NCBI RefSeq assembly: GCF_003544855.1
Contig: NZ_CP032101.1
Span: 1,798,001 to 1,862,000, forward strand
Source of the DNA: Malaciobacter marinus
GTDB lineage: Bacteria; Campylobacterota; Campylobacteria; Campylobacterales; Arcobacteraceae
Length of the DNA stretch: 64,000 bases
Direction: 5' to 3'
Under the pieces are notes generated by a model. It saw only the letters and a list, made by a program, of their open reading frames with translations. It ran no database searches and was not told where the DNA came from. Both the position numbers and the translations under genes were made by a program. Of this stretch, positions 19,524 through 28,600 are shown in pieces (within the stretch, counting starts at the first letter, position 1; each line of letters opens with the position of its first letter).

Positions 19524-20524
19524 TGTTTAGTTTTTTTAAGAAAAAAAATGAAGAGATTAAAGAAGAAATACCAAAAGAAGAAGTTGAACAAACTACTCAA
19601 AAAGCTTTAGATGAAGAAAAAATTCAAGATAATAATGAAGAAGAACACAAAGGTTTTTTCTCAAAAGCTTTAGAAAAAACTTTTGCAAATATTAAAACTG
19701 TAGTTCCCCATAAAAAAGAGAAGATAAGTTTTGATGACATTGAAGAACTTTTAATTGAAGCAGATGTTGAATACGAAATAATAGAAAAAGCTATGGATGG
19801 ACTTCCTGAGATGATTACAAGAAAACAATTAAGACACAGACTTGTGATGCTTTTTGAACATGCTCCTGATGTAGATTTATCAAACCTTCCAAAACCATTT
19901 GTAAGACTGATAATTGGAGTAAATGGTGCAGGTAAAACAACAACAATAGCAAAACTTGCTACAAAATCAAAAAAAGAGAATAAAAGTGTTATTTTAGGTG
20001 CAGGAGATACATTTAGAGCGGCTGCTATTGAACAGCTTTCATCTTGGGCTGATAAAATTGATGTTCCAATTATAAAAACAAAACAAGGACATGATCCAAG
20101 TGCTGTTGCATTTGATACAATTTCATCTGCTGTTGCAAGAGGAATTGATAATGTTATTATTGATACAGCAGGAAGATTGCAAACTCAAACAAATCTAAAT
20201 AATGAACTTAAGAAAATTGTAAAAGTTTGTAATAAAGCATATGAGGGTGCTCCTCATCAAAAATTACTTATAATAGATGGAACACAAGGAAATAGTGCAA
20301 TTTCTCAAGCACAAGCTTTTAATGAGATGGTTCAAGTTGATGGAATTATTGTAACAAAACTTGATGGAACAGCAAAAGGTGGAGCTTTATTTTCTATCTC
20401 AAACAGACTTGAACTACCAATATTTTATGTGGGGGTTGGGGAAAAACAAGATGATTTAATAGAGTTTAGTCCTGATGAATTTGTTGATAGTTTATTGGAT
20501 GAAATCTATACAAAAGAACAATAA
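19523..20524 (+). CDS. ftsY: Signal recognition particle receptor FtsY
   Basis: FtsY is the docking GTPase for SRP-bound ribosomes at the inner membrane. The first roughly 50 residues are acidic, with the Glu/Lys-rich A region. The N domain follows, then the SRP-type G domain with GVNGAGKTTTIAKLA (about 131-145), GDTFRAAAIEQL (about 158), DTAGRLQT (about 212) and TKLDGTAKGG (about 272). At 333 residues it is normal for the phylum. It is coupled to the upstream lipoprotein gene by a one-base overlap. Confidence 0.95.
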   Translation: MFSFFKKKNEEIKEEIPKEEVEQTTQKALDEEKIQDNNEEEHKGFFSKALEKTFANIKTVVPHKKEKISFDDIEELLIEADVEYEIIEKAMDGLPEMITRKQLRHRLVMLFEHAPDVDLSNLPKPFVRLIIGVNGAGKTTTIAKLATKSKKENKSVILGAGDTFRAAAIEQLSSWADKIDVPIIKTKQGHDPSAVAFDTISSAVARGIDNVIIDTAGRLQTQTNLNNELKKIVKVCNKAYEGAPHQKLLIIDGTQGNSAISQAQAFNEMVQVDGIIVTKLDGTAKGGALFSISNRLELPIFYVGVGEKQDDLIEFSPDEFVDSLLDEIYTKEQ

Positions 20525-20546
20525 AACATAAAACATGAGGTGAATA

Positions 20547-21431
20547 TTGCAATTTTTTAAAGCAAATAAATACTTAATAATAATTGTATTTGTAACCTCA
20601 TTTTTTATCTTACTAACATTTTATTTTTTAAAACATTTAAATAATAGTGATGATTTATTAAATAATCTAGAAAACTCTTTAAATACTACTAAAAATCTCT
20701 TTGAAGAACAGAAAAGATATGCTTTATCATTATCTATTTTATTATCAGAAGATAAAGAGATTGTAAACAGCTTTTTAAATAACAATAGAGTTGAAACTTT
20801 TAATGTAGTAAATAGAAAAATAAAAACACTGAAAAAACTTCAAAATAGTAATTTAGAAGTTCAAATTCATAACAAAGATTTAAGTACATATTTAAGAAGT
20901 TGGGATTTAAGCATAAAAGATATACCTCTTTCAAGTTTTAGAAAAGGACTTGTAAAAGTAAAAGAAGAAAAAAAACCTATTGTTTCAATAGAACTTGGTA
21001 AAAGATTAAATATAAAAGCCATATCTCCTATAAAAAATAATGGAAAATATATTGGTTCGCTTGAAGTTATTGTTGGGTTTAAATATTTGACAAAGCAACT
21101 AAAACAAAAAGGTTCTACTCTTTATGTATTATTAAATAAAAAATATTTGAATATTGCTACTAACTTAAAAGATAATCCCAAAATAGATAATTATCTTTTA
21201 GTAAACAGTGTAGATATAGAAGATTTAAAAGACTTGGATTTGAATAACTTAAAAGATTATGGATACGTTTCAACAAAAAAACACTCCTTTGCATACTTTT
21301 CATATTATGACTTAGACAATAAACATTTAGGTTATATATTTACATCAATTCTAAATAAAAATAAAATAAATCTAAATAACTCTTTTGATTATGAAGAGAT
21401 TAATAGCAACACAAAGGTGCAGATAAAATGA
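20547..21431 (+). CDS. Membrane-anchored sensor protein with a Cache-like external domain
   Basis: This 294-residue protein has one N-terminal membrane helix (about 8-28) and a long external region. The latter looks like a Cache-type ligand domain, for example ISPIKNNGKYIGSLEVIVGF (about 154-173). It has no kinase, HAMP or output domain. The start is TTG after GAGG at 20537-20540. Its end overlaps the response regulator start (ATGA), so it is made together with the two-component pair. I infer that it supplies ligand recognition to the histidine kinase, whose own external loop is short. Confidence 0.65.
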   Translation: MQFFKANKYLIIIVFVTSFFILLTFYFLKHLNNSDDLLNNLENSLNTTKNLFEEQKRYALSLSILLSEDKEIVNSFLNNNRVETFNVVNRKIKTLKKLQNSNLEVQIHNKDLSTYLRSWDLSIKDIPLSSFRKGLVKVKEEKKPIVSIELGKRLNIKAISPIKNNGKYIGSLEVIVGFKYLTKQLKQKGSTLYVLLNKKYLNIATNLKDNPKIDNYLLVNSVDIEDLKDLDLNNLKDYGYVSTKKHSFAYFSYYDLDNKHLGYIFTSILNKNKINLNNSFDYEEINSNTKVQIK

Positions 21432-22093
21432 GACTTTTATTACTTGAAGATGACTTAGAATACAAACTTAGCATAAAAGACTATTTGGAATCTTTAGGAT
21501 ATGAAATTGATGATTTTGATGATGGAGAAGATGCCTTAAGTGCAATATATGAAAACAAATATCATTTGTTAATTTTAGATATTAGAGTTCCAAATATAAA
21601 TGGCTATGAAGTAGTAAAAAACATAAGAGAAAATGGTGATAATACACCTGTTATCTATATTACCTCGCTTACTGATATAAATAATCTAAGTTTAGGATAT
21701 GAGCTTGGTTGCAATGATTATATTAAAAAACCTTTTTCACCTAAAGAGTTAAAATATAGAGTTGAACAACTTTTAAAACTTTTTTATACAAATGAAAACA
21801 GTGATAAAATAAAATTAAAATTAGAATTTACATATGATATTTTAAAAAAACAACTCTTTCAAAATTCAGAATTAATACAGTTAACAAAAAAAGAATCTGA
21901 AGTTGTTTTTTGTTTGATTACGAATAAAAATCAATTTGTAAGCATAGATAAACTAAGAAGTGAAGTTTGGGATGATAGATATATTTGTGAAGCAGATATT
22001 AGAGTTTGTATCAAGAAGATAAGAGATAAAACCTCAAAAGATTTTATAATAAATCAAAGGGGAATAGGATATAAAATTGATAGAGAAGAATAA
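21428..22093 (+). CDS. OmpR-family response regulator
   Basis: This 221-residue two-domain regulator has acidic residues in LLEDD (5-9), the phospho-acceptor Asp in LLILDIRVP (about 51), a Thr in YITSLTD (about 79) and Lys in YIKKPFSP (about 101). The winged-helix DNA-binding domain covers about 130-220, with LTKKESEVVFCLI and the terminal IINQRGIGYKID. It overlaps both neighbours, four bases with the sensor and 17 with the kinase. It probably controls tsdA, whose promoter carries direct repeats of the spacing OmpR-type proteins use. Confidence 0.9.
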   Translation: MRLLLLEDDLEYKLSIKDYLESLGYEIDDFDDGEDALSAIYENKYHLLILDIRVPNINGYEVVKNIRENGDNTPVIYITSLTDINNLSLGYELGCNDYIKKPFSPKELKYRVEQLLKLFYTNENSDKIKLKLEFTYDILKKQLFQNSELIQLTKKESEVVFCLITNKNQFVSIDKLRSEVWDDRYICEADIRVCIKKIRDKTSKDFIINQRGIGYKIDREE

Positions 22094-23213
22094 ACATTTT
22101 ATATTTAAAATATCGTTTTTTTATACAACAATATTTTTTATATTTATTGCCATTCCTATATATTTTTATACAAACTTAGAGTTAGAAAATTACAAAAACA
22201 ATCAAGATAGACTTCTAATAGAACATGCACAAAAAATACAAAGAGCAATATATGATTTTTCAAGTTCAAAAAGTAATACATTTAATTTTCCTAAATCTTT
22301 TAAATTTGAAGCGACATTAATCTCAAAAGAAAAAGAAAATATATATAAAACAAGAAATATAAATATTAATAAAAACTCTAAATTAAGTATAAAAATAGAA
22401 TTAGCAAAAAATAGATTAAATGCAAAATATCTAAAAGTTGAAAAACAACTCTCTTATGAAGAAATATATTTAAAGATTTTAGTACTTATTTTATGTATTG
22501 GATTATTTGTATTCATATCTATATATTTAATTATAAAAGCAAGTATTGAGCCATATAAAAAAGCAAATGAATATTTAGACGCTTTTTTCAATGATGCCAT
22601 GCATGAGTTAAAAACTCCTTTGGGTGTAATACAGTTAAACTTAGAGATATTGGATGAAAAACAAGCAAATACAAAAGAGATAAATCGCTCAATTAATGCT
22701 GTCAAAAATCTTTTTTTAGTTTATGAAGATATAGAATACTTAATTAAACAAAAAAGCGTAAAGTACAATAAAGAAGAAGTTGACTTTAGCTATATTTTGA
22801 AACAAAGAATTGATCAATTTGAAAGTTTAAGTGTTACAAAAAATTTAAAATTTATCTTAAATATAAAAGATAATATTAATATTTATATAAATAGAACTCA
22901 TCTACAAAGAATCATAGATAATACAATCTCAAATGCAATAAAATACTCTTATAAAGATACAAATATAACAATAACTTTAAAAAGTGATGATAAAAATAAT
23001 ACCATTTTTAGTGTACATAACTTCTCAAATCCCATAAAAGATACTAAAACAGTTTTTAATAGATACTATAAAGAAAACCATATAAAGGGGGGCTTTGGTA
23101 TAGGTTTGAATATTGTAGAAAATATTTGCAAATTAAATAATATTAAAATAAAACTAAGTTCAACAAAAGAAATTGGTACAAGTTTTACCTACACATTCTT
23201 AACTAATACTTAA
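22077..23213 (+). CDS. Sensor histidine kinase
   Basis: This 378-residue kinase has two membrane helices (about 10-30 and 130-152) around a 100-residue external loop. The dimerisation box is DAMHELKTPLGVIQ, with His near 176. The ATPase domain has the N box TISNAIKYSYKD and the G box GGFGIGLNIVENIC. There is no obvious HAMP domain. The small external loop and the coupled Cache-like protein suggest a two-part receptor. It lies directly upstream of tsdA on the same strand. Confidence 0.9.
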   Translation: MIEKNKHFIFKISFFYTTIFFIFIAIPIYFYTNLELENYKNNQDRLLIEHAQKIQRAIYDFSSSKSNTFNFPKSFKFEATLISKEKENIYKTRNININKNSKLSIKIELAKNRLNAKYLKVEKQLSYEEIYLKILVLILCIGLFVFISIYLIIKASIEPYKKANEYLDAFFNDAMHELKTPLGVIQLNLEILDEKQANTKEINRSINAVKNLFLVYEDIEYLIKQKSVKYNKEEVDFSYILKQRIDQFESLSVTKNLKFILNIKDNINIYINRTHLQRIIDNTISNAIKYSYKDTNITITLKSDDKNNTIFSVHNFSNPIKDTKTVFNRYYKENHIKGGFGIGLNIVENICKLNNIKIKLSSTKEIGTSFTYTFLTNT

Positions 23214-23224
23214 TTTATACTATT

Positions 23225-23261
23225 AAAAGTAAACATAAAAGTAACTTTATATTTATATAAT
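23225..23261 (+). promoter_or_regulatory. tsdA promoter with direct repeats
   Basis: AAAAGTAA occurs at 23225-23232 and again at 23237-23244, a 12-base period. TATAAT follows at 23256-23261. The repeats sit where a -35 box and an OmpR-type regulator site would be, 25 bases before the tsdA start. Confidence 0.45.
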
Positions 23262-23285
23262 AACTTATAAATAAAAGGAGCTACC

Positions 23286-24233
23286 ATGAATAAGAAAAAA
23301 TTAGTTGTTACAACAGCATTAATTACTTTACTTTCATCATTTGCATATGCAGCACAAGAAATGGCTGCACCAAAGACTTATCCAAAAGGAGAAATTGGTA
23401 AAATTGTTAAATTAGGTGAAGATATTGTAAATAACACAGATACACATCCTTTAACAAAAGATTTTGTAGGAAATAAACTACAATGTAAAAGTTGTCACTT
23501 AAAAGGTGCAGATGGCAAAGTGGGTACAGGAAAAGGTATATCTAGTTGGATTGGTACAGCAGCAACATTCCCAGCATGGTCAAAAAGAGAAAAAACAGTT
23601 CAAACATTACAAGATAGATCAAATAACTGTTTTATGAGAAGTATGAATGGGAAAAGACCAATTATTGATACAGAAGCAAGTATTGCTATTGCTGCTTATA
23701 TAACTTGGTTATCAGAAGGTAGTAAAATCAAAATGAATGCAAAAGGTCCTTGGAGTGAACATAATACTAAGTTATATCCAAAAGCTGTAAAACATTTCAA
23801 AAAAATACAAAAAAATGCCACACATGAAAATTATCTTGCAGGAAAAGAGATTTATAAAAATCAATGTGCATCATGTCATGGAGTAAATGGGGAAGGTCTT
23901 GCAACATTTCCACCATTATGGGGTAAAGATGCAAATGGAAATTGGTTAAGTTATAATACAGGTGCAGGAATGAGTAAACTAGATAAAGCAGCAGCATGGG
24001 TTAAATCAAATATGCCTTTAGGACAAGGAAATAGCATGAGTGATCAAGATGTAGCAGATGTTGTTTTATATATGAATGCACAAGAAAGAGACTCATTTGA
24101 TCTTAAGAAAAGACTTCTACCAAAAGAAGAAATGGGCTATTATAACTCTAAAGTATTTGAAGAAAAACACACAGTTGAAAGCAATTTTAAAGCTTTAGGA
24201 CTTGACTTAAATAAAATCAAAAATGGTAAATAG
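23286..24233 (+). CDS. tsdA: Dihaem cytochrome c, TsdA family (thiosulfate dehydrogenase/tetrathionate reductase)
   Basis: This 315-residue periplasmic protein has a signal peptide ending AYA at residue 22 and two haem sites, CKSCH (about 62) and CASCH (about 197). Between them is NNCFMRSMNGKRP, which contains the Cys that ligates the active-site haem in TsdA. The second haem's distal region reads KSNMPLGQGN, with Met as the likely ligand. TsdA interconverts thiosulfate and tetrathionate. The Campylobacter jejuni enzyme works mainly as a tetrathionate reductase, so direction here is uncertain. It follows a sensory operon that may regulate it, and ends at a strong hairpin. Confidence 0.87.
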   Translation: MNKKKLVVTTALITLLSSFAYAAQEMAAPKTYPKGEIGKIVKLGEDIVNNTDTHPLTKDFVGNKLQCKSCHLKGADGKVGTGKGISSWIGTAATFPAWSKREKTVQTLQDRSNNCFMRSMNGKRPIIDTEASIAIAAYITWLSEGSKIKMNAKGPWSEHNTKLYPKAVKHFKKIQKNATHENYLAGKEIYKNQCASCHGVNGEGLATFPPLWGKDANGNWLSYNTGAGMSKLDKAAAWVKSNMPLGQGNSMSDQDVADVVLYMNAQERDSFDLKKRLLPKEEMGYYNSKVFEEKHTVESNFKALGLDLNKIKNGK

Positions 24234-24253
24234 TAAGCAAGCGCTTACTATTT
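24228..24253. terminator. Bidirectional terminator between tsdA and the esterase gene
   Basis: The arms AAATAGTAAGC (24228-24238) and GCTTACTATTT (24243-24253) are perfect complements around AAGC. They contain the tsdA stop codon and the end of the convergent esterase gene. Confidence 0.7.
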
Positions 24254-24802
24254 ATTAAAAAAAGAATCAATTTTAAAAAAATAGTTTTCTATATTACAAA
24301 AAGAGTGATTCCCTCCTTCATAAACTTCCAAATAGCTATTTGGAAGTTTTTTAATAGCTTGTTTATAATCTAAAATTTCATCACCAGTTTGAAGCAATGT
24401 TAAAAAATTCTTTTCATTTTCTATACTTTTAACTTCTATTTGTTTTAATTGTTGCATATGTATTAAAGTTACTTCAAAAGATGTTTCATCAAAATAGTTC
24501 TTTGCCATACCAATTTTACCTAATATTTTATATGGAAAGATTGCTGGATTTATTAATACTGCTTTTAAGTTATACTTATTTGCTAAATAAATAGAGTAAT
24601 ATCCACCTAAAGATGAACCAATAAGATTTATTGTTTCACCTTTTAATTGAAAAGCTTTTATTAATTGTTCTAAAGTATCAATTGCTAAAGTAGGAACATA
24701 AGATAAAGAAGGAGTTATAATATCATTTTTAAAAAACTCTTTAAATAAAGTGGCTTTTCCTCCATGTCCACTACTTCCAAAACCATGTATATAAATTATC
24801 AT
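24248..24802 (-). CDS. YqiA/YcfP-like alpha/beta hydrolase
   Basis: This 184-residue compact hydrolase opens with IIYIHGFGSSGHGGKA, the oxyanion-hole region. The nucleophile elbow is GSSLGG (about 62-67), an Asp lies in QTGDEILDY (about 139) and the His in GGNHSF (about 163). This is the layout of YqiA-type esterases; the natural substrate is unknown. It overlaps the transporter gene before it by four bases. Confidence 0.8.
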   Translation of the reverse strand: MIIYIHGFGSSGHGGKATLFKEFFKNDIITPSLSYVPTLAIDTLEQLIKAFQLKGETINLIGSSLGGYYSIYLANKYNLKAVLINPAIFPYKILGKIGMAKNYFDETSFEVTLIHMQQLKQIEVKSIENEKNFLTLLQTGDEILDYKQAIKKLPNSYLEVYEGGNHSFCNIENYFFKIDSFFNK

Positions 24803-25695
24803 TTTTTAAGCCTTTTGTTTTTTTGTAATAAAAATGTTGCAATAGAAGTAATTATAATACCTGGGATAACTATAGTTTCAATACTTTTATGATCAATAAT
24901 TAAAAGTAAAATAGCAACAGCAACAGGATTTAAATATATATATGACATAACTTTTGTAGGTCCTAAAATCACAGTACTTTTTTGATATAAAAACAAAGTT
25001 ATAATTGTTGTTCCAATTATTAAATAAAGCATATGATAAATCAAGTTACCTTCAATTAATTCCCAATTTAGTGGCTTTTGAAAAATCATCATTCCAAGTG
25101 CCATCCAAATTGCCCCACCAATTAATGTACAAAATACAAGAACTAAAGGATTATCATTTCTATATAAAAGTTTAATAGAAATTGAGTAACAACACATACA
25201 AAAAGAACCTATTATAAATATATAATCACCATCATTTAAAGAAAAAGATAAAAGTAATTCAAGATTTCCTTTAAAAATAACCCATAAGGTTCCAATTAAA
25301 CCAATAAGATATACAAGTAATTTATTAAAACTAATTTTTTCTTTAAATATAAACAGTGCTAAAATTGCAGTCATTAAAGGAACAAGTGTATATAAAGTTC
25401 CAGTATTTAATACAGTTGTTAATTTTAAAGCCTCAAACATTCCCATAAAATACAAAGAATAAAAAAGACTAATAACAAGTGCTCTTGGTAAAGTTTTCAA
25501 GATACCATCTCTTAATGATTTTCTAAATAAAATAAATGGTGCCATTATAATTATAGCTCCAATAAATCTAAGAAAAGTTAAAGACAAAGGGTTAACAACA
25601 TTTGCTAGTCTTTGTGAAGCTAAAAATGAACCTGCTACTAAAAAAGTAGCAAATAATACATACATATGTGCTTGTAAAGTTGAAGTATTTTTCAA
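24799..25695 (-). CDS. EamA/DMT-family transporter
   Basis: This 298-residue protein has ten hydrophobic segments forming two EamA repeats. The first ends in VLNTGTLYTLVPLMTAILAL (about 95-114) and the second in ILGPTKVMSYIYLNPVAVAI (about 242-261). Members export amino acids, nucleobases or other small metabolites; the substrate is not predictable. It lies between a Crp-type regulator gene and a hydrolase gene on the same strand. Confidence 0.85.
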   Translation of the reverse strand: MKNTSTLQAHMYVLFATFLVAGSFLASQRLANVVNPLSLTFLRFIGAIIIMAPFILFRKSLRDGILKTLPRALVISLFYSLYFMGMFEALKLTTVLNTGTLYTLVPLMTAILALFIFKEKISFNKLLVYLIGLIGTLWVIFKGNLELLLSFSLNDGDYIFIIGSFCMCCYSISIKLLYRNDNPLVLVFCTLIGGAIWMALGMMIFQKPLNWELIEGNLIYHMLYLIIGTTIITLFLYQKSTVILGPTKVMSYIYLNPVAVAILLLIIDHKSIETIVIPGIIITSIATFLLQKNKRLKK

Positions 25696-25743
25696 TAATA
25701 ATCCTTGATTTTTTTGAAATTTTAGTAAATAAAAAAGTTTTTG

Positions 25744-26343
25744 TCATTTACATATGTTGATGCTTTTTCTAATTCTACTTAATTGCGTAGCTGATATACC
25801 AATATGAGAAGCGATATGGTGTTGTGCAACCCTACTTTCAATATTGGGGTGTTTATTAATAAAATTCAAATATCTTTTTTTTGCATCATCTATAACTAAA
25901 GATATTTCGATATTTTCTTTTTCAATAATCCAATTTTTTTCAATATATGCAATATAAAAATCTTTTAATTCATTGTTTTTATTTATCAATTCTTTATACA
26001 ATTCAAAATCAATATCAATAACAATACTATCTTCTAAACTTTCAATACCTAAGTAAGACTCTTGTTTTGTTAATAAGGATACAACAGATGCAGAAAAGAA
26101 GTTTTCAAAAAAAAGATTTTTATTATATAAAGCACCATTTTCATCTAAAAAATAAGTTCTTAATAAACCTTTACATATAAAATGAATATATTTTGCTTTA
26201 TCACCTAAGTAAAGTAATGTTTCACCTTTTTTTATCACATTTAATGTGCAAAACTTTTTAAATTCATTAAAGGTTTCATCACTAATAGTGGAGTAACTAT
26301 TAAGCGCTTTATGAAGTTGCATAAAATAATTGTTTTTATTCAA
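25744..26343 (-). CDS. Crp/Fnr-family transcriptional regulator
   Basis: This 199-residue regulator has an N-terminal cyclic-nucleotide-binding-like domain (about 25-125, with IKKGETLLYLGDKAKYIHFI). The C-terminal helix-turn-helix reads AQHHIASHIGISATQLSRIR (about 171-190). It lacks the Fnr N-terminal cysteine cluster, so iron-sulfur oxygen sensing is unlikely. It starts with TTG after GGAG. It may control the adjacent EamA transporter gene, 48 bases downstream; this is inferred from position only. Confidence 0.85.
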   Translation of the reverse strand: MNKNNYFMQLHKALNSYSTISDETFNEFKKFCTLNVIKKGETLLYLGDKAKYIHFICKGLLRTYFLDENGALYNKNLFFENFFSASVVSLLTKQESYLGIESLEDSIVIDIDFELYKELINKNNELKDFYIAYIEKNWIIEKENIEISLVIDDAKKRYLNFINKHPNIESRVAQHHIASHIGISATQLSRIRKSINICK

Positions 26344-26433
26344 TAATAATCTCCATTAAATATTAAATATTAACAAAATTATAATAAGAGAGTACTTTTG
26401 ATTTATTTATAAGTTAGATTTTAAATAAAAATT

Positions 26434-26464
26434 AAAATAGTATCTTAAAAAAAGATACTATTTT
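26434..26464 (-). terminator. Terminator of the chemotaxis receptor gene
   Basis: The arms at 26434-26446 and 26452-26464 pair over 13 bases around AAAAA. They enclose the receptor stop codon, and a T-rich stretch follows on the minus strand. Confidence 0.6.
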
Positions 26465-28386
26465 TGAATGAATTTATTCTTTTTAACTTCATTTTCAATC
26501 TCTTTAGACATACCCTCAACAGTTTTTACTACTTCATTTGTTTGTGTTGCAATCAAAGCATTCTCTTGTGTAGTTTTGTCTAACTGGGAAATTGCACTAT
26601 TAATTTGTTCTAAACCTTTCATTTGTTCACTTGAATTAGTTGTTACTGTTTCAACTATTTTTGTTGTATGTATAATATTATCATTTAAACTTTCAAAGCC
26701 TTTATACATTTGCTCAACAACTTCTTTACCACTAGTTGTACTAATTGTTGCACTTTCAACTAGCTCTTTAATTTTACTTGCAGCTTGAGCACTTCTATTT
26801 GCTAAGTTTCTAACTTCAGCAGCTACAACTGCAAAACCTTTTCCAGCTTCCCCTGCAGTTGCTGCCTCTACTGCTGCGTTTAGAGAAAGAATATTTGTTT
26901 GAAAAGATATTTGGTCAATTATTGTAATTGATTCAATAATTGCTTGAACATGATTATTTATATCTTCCATTGAATTTGTTGTTTTTCTTGATAATTCTTT
27001 ACCTTTTGATACTTCATCTTTTAAAGTATTTGAATTTTTTGCAAGTTCATTTGTATATTTACTATTTTCTCTCATAGTTTGTGTTATTTCTTCAAGATTT
27101 GCAGCACTTTCCTCTAGAGAAACTGCTTCTTCATTTGCACTTGTTGATAATCTATTCATATTTGAAGATAAGGTGTCTGAACTTTCACGTAATGTCTCTC
27201 CATTGTGTAAGTTTATATTTAACATCTTTGAAATTTCAATACCTAAATTATTAACCCCACTCATCAAAGTACAAAGGTGTCCCTCACATGACATATTAGT
27301 AACTTTTGTGAAATCTCTTTGTTCATATGATTTTAACACTTCAATTGTATGCATAATTGTAGTTTCTAAATTAGTAATCATTATATTTAAATCATGTGTT
27401 AGCTCATTTATAACAGCATTTGATGTTGTTGCTTTAACTCTATTTGATAAAATACCTGAACTTACATCACTAACAACTTTTGATACATCTTGTAAAACGA
27501 TATCATCTTGTTCAATTGTTTGCTTGATTTTTTTGATATTTTCATTTATTTGTTTTGTCATTTTCCCTATTTCATCTTTTGTTGTAACTTCAATAAGTTC
27601 AACACTTTTTTTCTCTTTATTTAAAAAAGATAAAAATGAAAGTAAACCTTTTTCAAAAACTTCTAAAGGCTGTATTAATGATACCTTTGAAATATATGAA
27701 ACTATTAAAACTAAAATTATTAATATAACAACAATAATTGAAATAAGCGTAATAATCAAACTACTTACATTATCATCAACTCTTTTTTCAATTTTAATTA
27801 CTTTTTCTTGAACATCATCAAGATAAATTCCAGTAACTAAAGTCCAATTAAATTTATCTATATTTTTTGAAAAAGCCATCTTTTTTATAAGTTTATTGGT
27901 ATTTGGTTTCTTATAAAAATATTCAACAAAATGATTATCATCTTTTGCATTTTCAACTAATGCTTCTCTAAAGGCAAAACCTTTAATATCAGTCTTTGAT
28001 AAATCAGTTTTTGTACCGTTTAGTTCAGGCTTTGCACCATGAAATCCAAAATAGTATCCATCTTGTTTTTTTTCATATGCAAAAAAATATCCACTACCAT
28101 CTAGAAATCTTGCTTTTGATATAAGCTCTATAACCTTTTCTTTTGCTTCTTTTTTTGTATCACTACTATTTATGACACCTTGGACTATTGTATGTATAGT
28201 CATTATTTGATTTTTAAGTAACTCTTTTTTTTCATTTACAACAGAGCTTTCAAAATCATTAACTGTCTCCTCACTATTTTTATATGTTAAGTTTACTGTA
28301 ATAATTGTAGTAATCAGTATTGCAAAAAATACAGGTAATACTACAAGTGTTAACAATTTACTTTTTATACTATTAAACATCGCCAT
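26458..28386 (-). CDS. Methyl-accepting chemotaxis protein with an sCache_2-type sensor
   Basis: This 642-residue receptor has a first membrane helix (about 11-32) and a periplasmic sCache_2-like domain with GSGYFFAYEKKQDGYYFGFHG-like sequence near 97. A second helix (about 210-232), a HAMP-like linker and a long cytoplasmic signalling coil follow. The hairpin tip reads IDQISFQTNILSLNAAVEAA (about 498-517), where CheA and CheW bind. AGGAGG six bases before the ATG supports this start. sCache_2 domains often bind small carboxylates; the ligand here is unknown. Confidence 0.92.
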   Translation of the reverse strand: MAMFNSIKSKLLTLVVLPVFFAILITTIITVNLTYKNSEETVNDFESSVVNEKKELLKNQIMTIHTIVQGVINSSDTKKEAKEKVIELISKARFLDGSGYFFAYEKKQDGYYFGFHGAKPELNGTKTDLSKTDIKGFAFREALVENAKDDNHFVEYFYKKPNTNKLIKKMAFSKNIDKFNWTLVTGIYLDDVQEKVIKIEKRVDDNVSSLIITLISIIVVILIILVLIVSYISKVSLIQPLEVFEKGLLSFLSFLNKEKKSVELIEVTTKDEIGKMTKQINENIKKIKQTIEQDDIVLQDVSKVVSDVSSGILSNRVKATTSNAVINELTHDLNIMITNLETTIMHTIEVLKSYEQRDFTKVTNMSCEGHLCTLMSGVNNLGIEISKMLNINLHNGETLRESSDTLSSNMNRLSTSANEEAVSLEESAANLEEITQTMRENSKYTNELAKNSNTLKDEVSKGKELSRKTTNSMEDINNHVQAIIESITIIDQISFQTNILSLNAAVEAATAGEAGKGFAVVAAEVRNLANRSAQAASKIKELVESATISTTSGKEVVEQMYKGFESLNDNIIHTTKIVETVTTNSSEQMKGLEQINSAISQLDKTTQENALIATQTNEVVKTVEGMSKEIENEVKKNKFIQK

Positions 28387-28600
28387 CTCTTTCCTCCTAG
28401 CTTGAGTATCATATATATATTGAAATTAAATTTTAGTTTAAATTATAAAATTTAATAGTATTTTATAAGTTGTGCTTCAGTTTGTAACAAAAGTGTAACT
28501 TTTTTTTGACCATATCATTTTATTGCAATTTGAAATATTTTATTTCTAATAAGATTTTTTTGTGTATTATTTCATATAGAAAAGCTAAAGGTAATATAAA

